Shown: one piece after another, positions 1 through 12,524 of the stretch
How positions within the stretch are numbered: position 1 is the stretch's first letter
Layout of the letters: the number at the start of each line of letters is the position of its first letter
Source of the DNA: Paraspadella gotoi
Lineage: Eukaryota > Chaetognatha
NCBI GenBank assembly: GCA_051294375.1
Contig: CM119264.1
Coordinates: 25,978,450-26,042,449, forward strand
Length of the DNA: 64,000 nt
Reading direction: 5' to 3'
Translations under genes and position numbers: made by a program
Notes under the pieces: model-generated
Database searches by the model: none
Seen by the model: only the letters and a program-made list of their open reading frames with translations
What the model was told of the DNA's origin: nothing

Positions 1-68
<68 letters not shown>

Positions 69-72
69 GAGA

Positions 73-102
<30 letters not shown>
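1..102. repeat. (GA)n microsatellite at window edge
   Basis: Almost pure GA dinucleotide run with a few AA interruptions. The same tract followed by the same flank recurs at 2599-2742, so it is the left edge of the first block copy X1. Confidence 0.95.
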
Positions 103-103
<1 letters not shown>

Positions 104-2339
104 CCCGGCCATTTCTCACGTGCGCCGATTATACAACACGTGAAGCAATCACGGATTGTTTATTCTCGCAACGTGAAATTCGTTAAAAATTGTTTTTCAT
201 TCCAGAATCATCGTCGTTGTTTAAATTGATCGCCGATATATATATTCATCTTTTTATCCCGCTTCTTCCATCCCGGAGCGTCTGGAGGAATTGGCACAAA
301 TGAAATTAAGGAGAAGGAAATGGAGGGGGGTAAGAGGGGGGGGAAGGTTTCGTTGGCGGGAAGAAAAAGTTTCGAACGAGAATTCGAGTGGAAATTAATG
401 TAGCGGGCGATGGACTCTACGTTTTCGTTGTTGTTGGTTGTATGTTGTTGTTTTCAAGTTTGTTTTTTTTTTTTACTGTTGTTTAGCATAGATTTTCGCT
501 CATTTTTTTTACTCTTTGTTTTTTCAAGTGTTTTTGTATTGTAGATTTCTAAGGTCTCAGTGGTCCATTGTTTTTTAATTGTTCGTTTTTTCATGTTTGA
601 TTTCCAAAGTTTTATTTTTTTTTTCCGTGGATTTTGTTCTTCTTTGTTTTTCCATCGAGTGAAGTAACAAAAAAAAAAAGCAGCAGGAAACGGCATTCCA
701 AAATTTCAATTTAACGTTCGTGGGCGTTTTTCCTAAATTTAATTACGCAAACTTTCGTAAATTGAAAACGATTTTTGCGATTGATGAACGATGCATCTCC
801 TCGCGCACCTGGGTAGGGAATTGGCTTTTGTTCCACTCCCACTTTTCCTCATTTTTTATTTTTTCGCTAAAAGCCATATTTATTAATTTTTTGGGGAAAA
901 AAATTAATTAGTTGAAAAAAATATTTTTGAGAATTTTTACGATGAAAAAAAAAATTTCGGGTAGACAATTTTTATTTCAAAGAGATTTTTTTTTTGAAAG
1001 TAGCGTATATTTTTTACCTTTTAATATTGTCTTAGAGCAAATTCAAAAGGTTTTTATTTTACTTTACTTCTATATAATTATTTTTGAGATTAATTTCCTA
1101 CAATCTCCATTTTTCTTGATTTTTCTTTCTTACATATATAAATTATATAAATTAAATAAAAACAACTTCAATTTCTGCGTTTTCTTTCTTCTAACTCTCT
1201 CACTCTTATTCTCTCTCTCTTTTTACCTCTTCCTCTCTCCCTTCTCACTTATCCCTGCCTCTCTCTCTCTACATCTCTTTTCCCTCTTGTACTTCTCTTA
1301 TCAAGCCCTAAGGCGAATGAGGCAAGCAGATGATTAAAAGTTCCTCATTAAAAATTACACAGAAACAATGAAGTATTGTTAAGTTCTTTCCTGCGATCGA
1401 GGGCCCCCCATAGGATCCAGTTGATTATCGGCAAATTAAAGGTAGTTCTTAGTTGTTGCACAAAAATATATAAGTTGTTGCAAGGAAAAATAAAATGAAT
1501 AACAATCTTAATTTTTAGCTTAAATTTAGTAAAAATTTTCAATAATTTATTCTAAAAATATTAAAATGAGTACTCTTTTGAATAATCTGAATAATTTTAT
1601 TGTGATCAAAAGTTAACCGGACTTACGTATTTAACAAACAAGAGTTGGAGTTGGAGATCAGTCTCGCATCAGTAATACTGACTCAGTATTGTCTTTGAAA
1701 GTGTGAAATTAAAAGGGTCTTTAAGGACTGAATTTGTATTACCTACTCTTTTTCTATGCACCTACTTTTCCGAGTGAAGAGGAGAACTTTTGCTAAAATT
1801 TGGAGTCGAATTTCTAGATCGGAGAATATAAACAGGTCGACGTGGTACAGAACTCGGTGGGGGGTGCAGGGGGCGGAAGGGGGGAGCGAACGGGGGGGAT
1901 GTTCTTTTAAAATTTCGATCTTGAAAAAAACGAAGGAAATTTCAGAATCTTTTGTGATCGCCATTCTCCCTTCGAATTCGATTCGAAATTCGGCAGATTC
2001 TCTCTTCGTAGCAAATTGATCTGGAAAATATTGTTTTTTCTTTCATGGAAATGTCACGACGCAAGATTCGAATTTTTTTTTTAATCGCTTTTTCATTAAA
2101 TTCATGGGGTAAGCGCTCTAAGTTACTTATTACCTATTTTGTCCATTTTGCTTGCTTTCCTGTACGTATGTTTACAGCTCTTCTCTTTTCTTTCCTTTTT
2201 TTTTTTTTTTTTTTAATCTTGAATTTTTTCTCCTTTTCTCTCTACTTAGTACTATTTTACGACTCGGCCATAAAAATTCCCTAACTTGATGACGCCAAGG
2301 TCAATAACGAATCTTGATTTAATCGCGATGTGGTGATGG

Positions 2340-2600
2340 AAAGCATTGAAGACAGATAAAATATCTGCCGAATGAAGAAAAAAAAAAATGGTTGCGCGTT
2401 CACCGAAACATCTTGCAAACTTCCACCCCCTCTCTTTTTCCCCTCTTTTCTTTTTTTTAGTGAGGTCACAGAAACTGAAAAGCAGATGAAAAGAAGGTAG
2501 GGATTTCAATGTGGTTCCTATTTTTTAAAATCACAAGATAGTACACGCGTCTTCTCCAAATCGATTCAACCATCGCGGCCTTTGCGGAAAAAAAAAAAAT
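2340..2600 (-). repeat. Inverted diverged copy of the 9340-9600 repeat
   Basis: Read on the minus strand, this stretch matches 9340-9600 (and 17680-17900), for example around the shared string gcaagatgtttcggtgaacg. It differs by substitutions as well as indels, unlike the block copies. It is therefore a real dispersed repeat in opposite orientation, joined at 2340 to the end of another repeat. Confidence 0.75.
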
Positions 2601-2616
2601 GAATGAGAAGAAGAGG

Positions 2617-2648
<32 letters not shown>

Positions 2649-2680
2649 AGAGGAAGTGAGTGAGAGAGAAGAGAGAGGAG

Positions 2681-2712
<32 letters not shown>

Positions 2713-2742
2713 AAGAGAGAGAGAGAAAGAGAGAGAGAGACC
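2599..2742. repeat. (GA)n microsatellite
   Basis: Interrupted GA/GAGAA tract about 140 bases long. It marks the junction between block X copy 1 and copy 2, where slippage or repeat-mediated misjoining is expected. Confidence 0.95.
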
Positions 2743-4985
2743 CGGCCATTTCTCACGTGCGCCGATTATACAACACGTGAAGCAATCACGGATTGTTTAT
2801 TCTCGCACGTGAAATTCGTTAAAAATTGTTTTCATTCCAGAATCATCGTCGTTGTTTAAATTGATCGCCGATATATTATATTCATCTTTTTATCCCGCTT
2901 CTTCCATCCCGGAGCGTCTGGAGGAAATTGGCACAAATGAAATTAAGGAGAAGAAAATGGAGGGGGGTAAGAGGGGGGGGAAGGTTTCGTTGCGGGAAGA
3001 AAAAGTTTCGACGGAATTCGAGTGGAAATTAATGTAGCGGGCGATGGACTCTACGTTTTCGTTGTTGTTGTTGTTGTTGTTTTCAAGTTTTTTTTTTACT
3101 GTTGTTTACGATAGATTTTCGCTCATTTTTTACTCTTTGTTTTTTCAAGTGTTTTTGTATTGTAGATTTCTAAGGTCTCAGGGTCCATTGTTTTTAAATT
3201 GTTCGTTTTTTCATGTTTGATTTCCAAAGTTTATTTTTTTTGTGGATTTTGTTCTTTCTTTTTTTTTCATCAAGTGAAGTAACAAAAAAAAAAAAGCAGC
3301 AGGAAACGGGCATTCCAAATTCCAATTTAACGTTCGTGGGCGTTTTTCCCTAATTTAATTACGCAAACTTTCGTAAATTGAAACGATTTTTGCGATTGAT
3401 GAACGATGCATCTCCTCGCGCACCTTGGGTAGGGAATTGGCTTTTGTTCCACTCCCACTTTTCCTCATTTTTTATTTTTTCGCTAAAAGCCATATTTATT
3501 AATTTTTGAAAAAAATTAATTAGTTAAAAAATTATTTTTGAGAATTTTTACGATGAAAAAAAAAATTTCGGGTAGACAATTTTTATTTCAAAGAAGATTT
3601 TTTTTTTGAAAGTAGCGTATATTTTTTACCTTTTAATATTGTCTTGAGCAAATTCAAAAGGTTTTTATTTTACTTTACTTCTATATAATTATTTTTGAGA
3701 TTAATTTCCTACAATCTCCATTTTTCTTGATTTTTCTTTCTTACATATATAAATTTATAAATTAAATAAAAACCAACTTTCAATTTCTGCGTTTCTTTCT
3801 TCTAACTCTCTCACTCTTATTTCTCTCTTTCTTTTTACCTCTTCCCTCTCCCTTCTCACTTATCCTGCCTCTCTCTCTACATCTCTTTTCCCTCTTGTAC
3901 TTCTCTTATCAAGCCACTAAGGCGAATAGGCAAGCAGATGATTAAAAGTTCCTCATTAAAAATTACACAGAAACAATGAAGTTTGTTAAGTTCTTTCCTG
4001 CGATCGAGGGCCCCCCATAGGATCCAGTTGATTATTCGCAAATTAAAGGTAGTTCTTAGTTGTTGCACAAAAAATATAAAGTTGTTGCAAGGAAAAATAA
4101 AATGTAACAATCTTAATTTTTAGCTTAAATTTAGTAAAAATTTCAATAATTTATTCTAAAAATATTAAAATGAGTACTCTTTTGAATAATCTGAATAATT
4201 TTATTGTGATCAAAAGTTAACCGGACTTACGTATTTAACAAAACAAGAGTTGGAGTTGGAGATCAGTCACGCATCAGTAATACTGACTCAGGTATTGTCT
4301 TTGAAAGTGTGAAATTAAAAGGGTCTTTAAGGACTGAATTTGTATTACCTACTCTTTTTCTATGCACCTACTTTTCCGAGTGGCGGTAGATGAGCGAAGG
4401 AAGGAGAACTTTGCTAAAAATTTGGAGTCGAATTTCTAGATCGGAGAATATAAACAGGTCGACGTGGTCAGAACTCGGTGGGGGGTGCAGGGGGCCGGAA
4501 GGCGGGGGAGCGAACGGGGGGATGTTCTTTAAAATTTCGATCTTGAAAAAAAACGAAGGAAATTTCAGAATCTTTTGTGATCGCCATTCTCCCTTCGAAT
4601 TCGATTCGAAATTCGGCAGATTCTCTCTTCGTAGCAAATTGATCTGGAAAATATTGTTTTTTCTTTCATGGAAATGTCACGACCAAGATTCGAATTTTTT
4701 TTAATCGCTTTTTCATTAAATTCATGGGGTAAGCGCTCTAAGTTACTTATTACCTATTTTGTCCATTTTGCTTTGCTTTCCTGTACGTATGTTTACAGCT
4801 CTTCTCTTTTCTTTCCTTTTTTTTTTTTTTTTTTAATCTTGAATTTTTTCTCCTTTTCTCTCTTACTTAGTACTATTTTACGACTCGGCCATAAAAATTC
4901 CCTAACTTGATGACGCCAAGGTCAATAACGAATCTTGATTTAATCGCGATGTGGTGATGAGATGAAGTGGTAAAACTTTAGTAGC
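2640..4985. other. Block X, copy 2 (non-coding)
   Basis: Second copy of 102-2340. It ends just before the N gap at 4992. Differences from copy 1 are mostly one-base length changes in homopolymers, with a few short insertions, for example near 4380. No gene is supported. Confidence 0.8.
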
Positions 4986-5195
4986 AACTTCNNNNNNNNN
5001 NNNNNNNNNNNNNNNNATCCGGGGAGTGCTCCTTTGTTTTTCTCTTTCCGTCAGCTGGAGCGCCCTGGCGTCGCGTATAACAGTACTGGAGTTTTCTAAC
5101 TCCCTGAGACCCTGACAACTGATAAACAAATGATCAGTGTTTACTAAATGACGCCAAGTCTGCTCGCCTGTAAGACCTCTCTTTACACTCCCCCC
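4868..5195. repeat. Copy of a roughly 300-bp repeat, containing a 25-N gap
   Basis: Matches 8018-8310 and 16310-16600: shared start near ctaacttgatga, shared middle atccggggagtgctcc, and shared end near gatcagtgtttacta. Its first part also occurs at 2255-2340. It is the left member of a direct-repeat pair around the 5.2-8.0 kb segment. The Ns at 4992-5016 are a standard 25-base scaffold gap inside it. Confidence 0.75.
4992..5016. other. Scaffold gap (25 N)
   Basis: Twenty-five Ns, the same length as the second gap at 25340-25364, which suggests a fixed-size placeholder and not a measured gap. Confidence 0.99.
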
Positions 5196-6641
5196 TGTAC
5201 GTGGCATGGACACTAAAACTTAAGAGGGGTCGTACGTACAGCTGGTCTTTGCCCTAGCGGCATATGTCATTGCTGCAGCGATCAATTCTCCTTCAGCATG
5301 TGTCCCCAGTTTATATCCCCTTCCCCAATGGTGATTGGTTCAGCATGACGTCCCGCTTGAGGCATCCAGATCTCCTTGCCGACCCTTTGGCTCCGTACGG
5401 CCCAAACGGTCCGAACTCCCCCCATTGACGTCCCAAGACGGCTTCACCTTCCCATCAAACCAGCGTCATCTCCTTGACGATTCGAGAGCCGCTGCCAGCG
5501 TCGTCTCCTCGACGACAACTCGAACGGCGGCGTCGTCTCCTTGATGGAGGTCCGAGAGCCACTGCCAGCATCCTCTCCTTGACACTACGGTGCCGCATCC
5601 GTCATTGGCGTCAACCTTTGACGAGGCGCTGACTCAACCCTCTTGACGTTTCTTGATTAGCAACCGGCTGGGCCTAGTTCTGGATTCTCGGCGTCGTCTT
5701 CAAGATGAAGCTTGTCTTGGCGTTGCTTTTACTGCACCCGGCAACATTTTGCCCGGCTCAATGCCGCGGTCTCCATGCCCGGCGACATTTCGCCCTGCTT
5801 GAAGCTATTGTAGGCTTGTTGTTATTTTCTTTTGACGATGACGTTGAACTCCCCCGTAGATGTTCTGGCGCCATCTTTGTCTTGACCGGATCATGGGGTT
5901 CATGCAGGGCATAAAGGTGCATGCTTCGGAGTTGAAACCGATTGTTATACTAAACCTTGTACTCCCATGCTACAAACTGGCTATTCTTGTTTCGAAAGTT
6001 TTTTTCTTGGTCTTCTTCTCCCCCTTCTTGTTTTACAAGATCAAATTGTTTGTTTTGTTCATCATCACTGTATGTAAAAAATGAATCAATTTTATGAATT
6101 TGTTTACGCAATTTGCATTATACAGAAATAAATAACAAAGTTAATTTACATTGTCTTAGTTCGTACAGTCGATTAGTCCATTGCTCAATCCCACGATACA
6201 CTATGCCTCCTGTTGATCAAAGTTTTCCTCATCCGTTGCTAAGCAACCTTAAACTCAATTTTTCATTCTTTGTTGTTGAATTCTCATGGAAGGTTTTTCT
6301 CAAATTTTTTCATTCATTTTTTGTCGTTTTCGTTGAGTGAATTTGTGTAGCAAGTTGTTTTATTATTTATTTATGCTTTTTAACTCTATTTTTTCTTTTT
6401 TCTCAGATATGTTAATTTTTTTCTACTTCCGTTGGTAAGTTGTCACTGTCAAGGTACCGGGCAATAAAAACTCAAATTAGATACAATAAATACTGGATTA
6501 AAGGAAAGTGCTCTCTAGGCCATATGACACGCTGCGTGTGATTCGTGGTTGGCTCTAGAGAGGCCGGCTCGGGCAATTCTGACTTACGACACCAACAGAG
6601 TTCCAGTTCAAAGTTAACGAGAGCGCTTTTTGGAGGCTTTC
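5196..6641. other. Inner part of a putative mobile element, left side
   Basis: Single-copy in this window and moderately GC-rich up to about 5900. Positions 5440-5590 hold degenerate tandem units of roughly 35 bases, recognisable by a recurring cgtc-tcctt-gac pattern. A short ORF at 5705 begins with a hydrophobic run like a signal peptide but lies in similarly repetitive sequence, and I do not call it. From 5950 to 6640 the sequence is AT-rich without a supported gene. Confidence 0.45.
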
Positions 6642-7790
6642 TTAGCCCAGTCCGGATATTCCCATCTCGGCGGTGGAGGCGGAGGCAGCAAAACTGGTTG
6701 CAGAGTCGGCAATATCTTTTTTGACGTTGGCAGTTGACATGGACGTGACGGAGAATTCAAATTGTTCCATGCCAGCTGACGGATGGAACTTAGACAGTCG
6801 TAATTTGGCCTGTAGACTTTCGCGGAATGGCGATGCCAAGCATCTCCTCATTTCCGCCGGCGAGGAGAGTTGTTCCAAACAATCGTACATCTTTCCGCAC
6901 GTCTGACTCCAAAGACGTTCGGTCGTTGCCCGCCTCTGTTCCACCTTTCTTACTCTCCCTTCCAATCTCACCTCTGATTCGATTCACTTCTCTGTTTCTC
7001 TCTTCAGTTCCTGCTCAAATCTTTCAATCTTGATCTTGAACTCCGCCTTCTCCATCTCCGCCTTCAGCAACTCCTGGCTTTGCTGGTGACACCGAGACTC
7101 CAGCTGCGCCCACCTTGCTCCGTCAACTTTGGTTTGGGAAGATGTTGATGCGCTGCTCTGGAGACTTTCCTCAGAGGTTTAGTCGTGGTTGTCTTTTCGT
7201 ATTGGACCGCCGGCGTCGAGTTTTTGAAAATTACAACGCGTGTAGAAGACGTTGCTGCAGTTGACGACAATGATGATGCATGAACAGAGTTTTGATGGGA
7301 AGGACCAGGTCTGAGGAATTTTGCAAGACGAAGGAGCAGTTCTTCATCAGCTCTTTCCTGGATTTTCTGGACAAAGTTGTTTAATTCCTCATCCGTCCAA
7401 CCACGGGTCTTGGCAGCCTTCTTCCACGCCTTCCGGATCTTCCTCACCATCACTCTGTTGCCGTCGGTTTGGAATCCGTCTTTAAAGTAGACTTTGTCGC
7501 TGCTTCCAAGATGATGGGGACGCTAAAATCCACCAATGCCCTTCTGTGAAGAGGAAGCTGCGACTTCTTTTTCAGAAAGCGGGCAGCCTGATCCTCTCCA
7601 GATGCGCTGGTCCCTGGCTCTGGTTGATGCGGCGCAGCCAACACCTCCACCGACTCTGACATATCGATCAAGATTGTTTCTATTTCGGCAACATCTGACT
7701 GGCCCTGGCAAACGGGAAGGTTGTGCCTCTCCTGGTCTGTGGGGGCCCACATGACGTCGTCCAGATCCAGTTCCTGAATAAGATTCCATC
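6642..7790 (-). pseudogene. Broken coiled-coil ORF, possibly a retroelement ORF1/gag-like remnant
   Basis: Three overlapping minus-strand open frames read as one interrupted protein. It starts with MESYSGTG near 7789, passes through an acidic Ser/Pro-rich stretch (7450-7752), a basic helical part with MVRKIRKAWKKA and GWTDEELNNFVQK (7064-7453), then a Lys/Glu coiled coil near 7000-7080 and a further helical stretch (6642-6971). Frame changes separate the parts, so it is damaged or badly sequenced. No family motif such as a zinc knuckle, protease or reverse transcriptase was found. Its right-hand end from about 7614 is repeated at 15886-16060. Its position between direct repeats suggests a mobile element, but that is inference. 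A host gene with sequencing errors is the alternative. Confidence 0.35.
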
Positions 7791-8017
7791 GTCTTTGTTT
7801 GAATGTTCTTTAAATAGTTTTTTAACTATTTTTTAATTTAGCTGAAATTTCCTGTAATGGGCAAATAAACAATGTAAAAATTTTGAACGTGTAACTTTTA
7901 ATGGCAGCATTGATCACAAAGATTAACATTGTGAGTTCAATTAATTAAATTTCTCTCCGTGCTCGCACTCTTTGGACTTGTTCTCGAATATTCTTTTTCT
8001 TTTTTGGAACTTTAATA

Positions 8018-8310
8018 TTTAGTACTATTCTACGCCTTGGCCGTAAAAATTCCCTAACTTGATGATGCCGTGGTCAATAACGAATCTTGATTTAATCGCG
8101 ATGTGGTTGATGAGATGGAGTGGTAAAGACTTAGTTACTAAGTTTAGTAAGACTTCATCCGGGGAGTGCTCCTTTGTTTTTCTCTTTCCGTCAGCTAGAG
8201 CGCCCTGGCGTCGCGTATAACGGTACTGAGGTTTTCTAACTCCCTGACAACTGATAAACAAATGATCAGTGTTTACTAGATGACGCCAAGTCGCTCGCCC
8301 GTACGACCTC
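8018..8310. repeat. Right-hand copy of the roughly 300-bp direct repeat
   Basis: Same sequence and orientation as 4868-5195 apart from small differences, and present again at 16310-16600 as part of block Y copy 2. It runs directly into a (CT)n tract at 8320-8380. Together with the left copy it brackets the broken ORF, as LTRs would, but I could not identify a primer-binding site or clean TG...CA ends. Confidence 0.65.
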
Positions 8311-8318
8311 TCTTTACA

Positions 8319-8381
<63 letters not shown>

Positions 8382-9209
8382 AAGTGTTTTCGATCATGTT
8401 TTCACTCCCGATCGATCTTCTCCGTCGGAAGTTCAGAAAGTATTTCTTCTTCCTTCACTCGAAGTTTGAGTGCGAAGTCTCTTCATCTTACCCTTCCACC
8501 AGCGCACGCGCGTGTATGCTAGTGCGCGCACATTCGATACACAAGCGAACGTGTGACTTCTGGCTTCTTCACCTGTCACTTGGTTTTATTTCTTTTTCTT
8601 TTTCTTTTTCGACGTTTCTTTAAATATAAATCGCAATGCCTTCGATCCGATGCTAAATAATTTTTCAGATGAACAGTTTTTTTTTTTCTCGTTCTCATGC
8701 AAAAGTAATGTTTATTCTTAGATTCAAAGCTCAGCAACTTAGGTTCGCTTCTGCATAACAGGCCTCGACCATGTGCCAATAGATGACCTTCGAGTTCATT
8801 GCCGTCCGAAAATGCAAATCGGAAGTCGTATCTTTTGCTTGCACGAAATATATAAGCAAATATCGGGTTAGCGGAACCGGTGATTGTCGTGTTGGATGTT
8901 ATTATTGAAATTAATCGTATTATTAATTTAGATTTAACACTTGTAGCTTTATTTTGTTAAATAATCGTGCAGCTAAGTTACAAGAAACTATACCATGAAC
9001 ATGATGATAGAATGTTTAGAATCCTGTACATAAAAAAAATAAACAGTGTTAAACACCCCTTTCAAATGGTAAAGATCTGCAGAAATTAAAACATTCGTTC
9101 TGAAAATTTGATGTCGCAAATTCGTCCGGAAGAGGCGCTGTTTCCATCCAAGATTTCCCCCTTTCTACGTATCTGCTTCGAGGCTCATTAATTTTTCATT
9201 TTGTTTCCT

Positions 9210-9293
<84 letters not shown>

Positions 9294-11121
9294 GTTTTTT
9301 CTCCGCGCGATAGATTTTACGGTAGATTTACCCTTCTCTCATTTTTTTTCCGCAAAGGCGCGATGTTGAATCGATGGAGAAGCGCGTGTACTTCTTGTGA
9401 TTGAAAAAATAGGAACCACATTGAAATCCCTCCCTTCTTTTCATCTGTTTTTCAGTTTCTGTTGATCACTAAAAAAAAAGAAGAGGGGAAAAAGAGAGGG
9501 GGGGGGAAGTTGCAAGATGTTTCGGTGAACGCGCAACCATTTTTTTTTTTTCTTCATTCGGCGTTTTTATCTTCTTCAATGCTTTTCAACGCGGCTTATT
9601 TTCACACCTAGAGCGTTGTTTGTATCCGAGATATAACTCCTGTAAAAACGGATTGAGCTTTTGACCTAATTTTCTATGAATTCTTTTTTTTTAAATGGAT
9701 CCGCCGATGTGTACGTATATAATCGGGATGTTTTTTTCTTTCTTTTTTTTCCTTTTTTTTCTTTTTCATCAATAAACCCAGTTTTTTTTTTCCACGATTC
9801 CCGCTTCGCCACGAGCGTGAAACATAATCCAAAACAAACCACGAAATTAGAGATATTAATTTTCCGCGCGAAGACCGGGTACACAGCGCGAGCCGTAAGG
9901 TGCCTGCGAGGAATTATACCAGAAAATTAAAAAAAAAAAGATTTTTTTTTCCTTTTTTCGTCGAAATCCCATTGAATGTTGAATCACACGATGATTCGTT
10001 GGTTTTCTGAAAAATATTTTTTGCTGTGAAATCTTGAAATGTGAAAATTCCCTCTCCCATTCCATTTGGCCGACTCTCGATTCGAACTCAGTTTCGCTCG
10101 GGTAAGAGATGCTTACTCTTTTTTGAAACGATATTTTAAAATATATATTTATATAAACCCTTAGTTTTTTTGTTTTCTTTCACGACATTGTAAAGTTTTT
10201 ATTCATGACGTGACCTTTATATCTGGTTTATTTTATAATCAATGATTCTTTTTTATTTTTTTCCTTATGAAATTACTTTTTCTTTTTTTTTTCTTAAGAT
10301 AAAATCGTTATTTGTTAGGGTAAAATCGTAATAAACCAAGTCTCATATCTTAAGGTTTATTACTTTTAAATCTACTAATCTCCATATACGATATGTAACT
10401 ACTAACTATATTCATGGTAGAAAACGAAAGACTTTTCTTGATTTTACGAAAATATCTATTTCGTCATCTGAAAACTTTTAAAGAATATTGAGATGTAAAA
10501 ACTTTGATTTTCTGAGATACATTTGAAATTTTCTCTCCCTGTTTCACAACTGTTGCCATGGCTACTTTGGCTCGGATATTATGAATAATTTTTACAAGCT
10601 CCTCCAATTTCCAAAGGAGTGGTTTTCATAGAAAAAAAATGTAAAAAGATAAAAATGAGTAAAAGTAAAGTAAAAAAAAAAAGAGAAAAAGTAGAAAAGA
10701 TGAAAATTCGAAGAGATTTTTGGTTCAGATTGATATCCTTTGATTACAATCGCAAAGGAGCCTCTCTCACTTGTTCGAAGCCTCGAAAATGTTTTTCAGT
10801 GATTCACTGAAAAAAACGTGGATGGAGCCAGTTGTGCCGAAATCTTTTTTCCCTCCTTCGCCTCAATCTCATTTTATTTCCACCATGAATATAGACGCTA
10901 TTGATTTTTTTTAACCTTCTGTGTTTGAACTAACAATCGTCAAAGTTTTGTATGAATCATTGTATCATACGACAAGTAAAATAGAACCGTTACATTTTAC
11001 CGTTAATAGCCTCCACTGCCCGCTATCTTTGCCGCCACTGCCCGACATCTCAACCTCAACGTGCCCGCCATTCTAGCCGCCACGTACCGCCATCTTCGAC
11101 GCTCCCTCTTCACTCGGCGCC
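8311..11121. other. Non-coding spacer upstream of adenosine deaminase
   Basis: Contains (CT)n tracts at 8320-8380 and 9218-9293, the dispersed repeat at 9340-9600, and long homopolymer runs. The last 130 bases before 11122 become GC-rich with repeated gccgcca-type motifs, which would suit a TATA-less promoter and 5' UTR of the deaminase. No other gene is supported. Confidence 0.55.
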
Positions 11122-12524
11122 ATGCCTCTTCCAGCGGAAGAAATGGAGCGTTTGTTGCGGGAAATGCCGAAGGTTGAGCTCCACGTGCACCTGGACGGCG
11201 CCATGCGTCCATCCACGCTCTGGTCAATCGCTCGCGCCAAGGGGATGCCGAAGACGCACCCGGACGAGGCGGCGTTCCGCTCGGCATGCATCTGTCGTGA
11301 GGGTGCAACTTTGCCGGAGTTTTTGGAGAAGTTCGCTCTCATGGTCGGACAGATTCGCATTTGATGGATAGTTTTTATATTCTATATTTGATAATAGTAG
11401 TACTTAGTTTTTATTATATTTATTTTATTCAAAGATTAAATGATTGTCAAAGTTTTTTCAACAATGAAACATTAATTTTTATCTAAAATCCTTATTGGAT
11501 CTTATTAAAAAGTTATAGAAATTTAAGTAATAATATAAATGTATAAAATTTTTATTAAACCTTATTAAACCTAATATATTATTTATGTTTTTATTTTCTC
11601 GATTTAAGTTATTGATTATTTAAAAAAATCCAAAATTCTCGCCTCCAATGCGAACCCCGTCCCACGGTCCAGGTCCCGATCGTCGCCGGTGACGCCGAAG
11701 CTGTCCGTCGCATAGCCTACGAATTCTGCCAGGACAAAGCGTCAGAGGGCGTGGTCTACGCGGAGGCGCGTTACGCCCCGCAACTCCTGACGGGTCCGGG
11801 CGTGACGGCGGGCGATATTGTCGAGGCCGTGGCCAGCGGCTTCGACGCCGGGCGCCGCGATTTCGGCGTCGACGTCCGCAGCATCCTCTGCTGCATGCGC
11901 CGCATGGCCAGTGGCTCAGCTGAGGTCGTCGATCTCTGCATCGAATACCGCGATCGAGGCGTCGTCGGGATAGATCTCGCCGGCGACGAATCCGTCACCG
12001 ATCCCGAACACCCCGAAGACCCTGCTCACGTGGAGGCCTTTCGAAAGGCCCGTCAGCACGGCATTCATCGCACCGTCCACGCCGCAGAGTCGGGCCCAGC
12101 ATGGAACGCCTGGCAAGCCGTGGAGGTGATGGGCGCCGAGAGGATCGGCCACTGCTACCACGTGCTCGACGATCCGGAGATTTATCGTCTCGTCCGCGAC
12201 CGAGGCGTCCACATCGAAGTGTGTCCCACTTCCTCGCTGGAGACCGGGTCGGTGGCGCTGGGCGCCGGCGGATGGCCCTCTCATCCGGCGACCGTCTTCG
12301 CCAAGGACGGCGCCAACTTCGGCGTCAATACGGACGATCCCACCGTCTGCGGCGTTGGCCTCGTCGACGAGTTTCGCGTCGTCGCCGTCAAGATGGGCGC
12401 CGGTTTGAAAACGCTCGTCGCCGGCGTCAGGAACGCCGCCGGGGCGACCTTTTTGGGGGAAGAGGAGAAGAAAAAGTTGGTGGAGAAGATCGAGGGGAAG
12501 TTGAAGGAGTTGGGGTTGGCTTGA
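11122..12524 (+). CDS. ADA: Adenosine deaminase, two exons (intact copy)
   Basis: Zinc enzyme of purine salvage, deaminating adenosine and deoxyadenosine to inosine forms, normally cytosolic. Exons are 11122-11343 and 11673-12524, joined in phase 0 at ATG|gtcgga and ccag|GTC, giving 357 residues against 363 in human. Without splicing the frame stops at residue 80. Family hallmarks are in order: KVELHVHLDG with metal ligands H21 and H23, DLAGDE near residue 175, TVHAAESG with metal ligand H210 and catalytic E213, IGHCYH with H234, and NTDDP with D295 and D296. The IGHCYH motif has Cys where the family and the second copy (20455) have Gly. The start is the first ATG, followed by the expected short N-terminus. 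An AATAAA lies at 12649. Confidence 0.95.

Larger units (their letters stand above)
1..2600. other. Block X, copy 1 (non-coding)
   Basis: From base 102 this stretch repeats almost base for base from 2741, with an offset of about 2.64 kb shrinking to 2.62 kb through scattered one-base indels. It is AT-rich with long A/T homopolymers and some pyrimidine tracts. The open frames are short, low-complexity and not conserved between the two copies. I see no gene. The last 260 bases are an inverted repeat described separately. Confidence 0.8.

Noticed and set aside
5705-5914. Short plus-strand ORF starting with a signal-peptide-like run (MKLVLALLLLHPA)
   Set aside because: Lies in repetitive sequence with internal repeated cccggc-acatt-gccc units, is only 69 codons, and has no recognisable mature part or conserved context.
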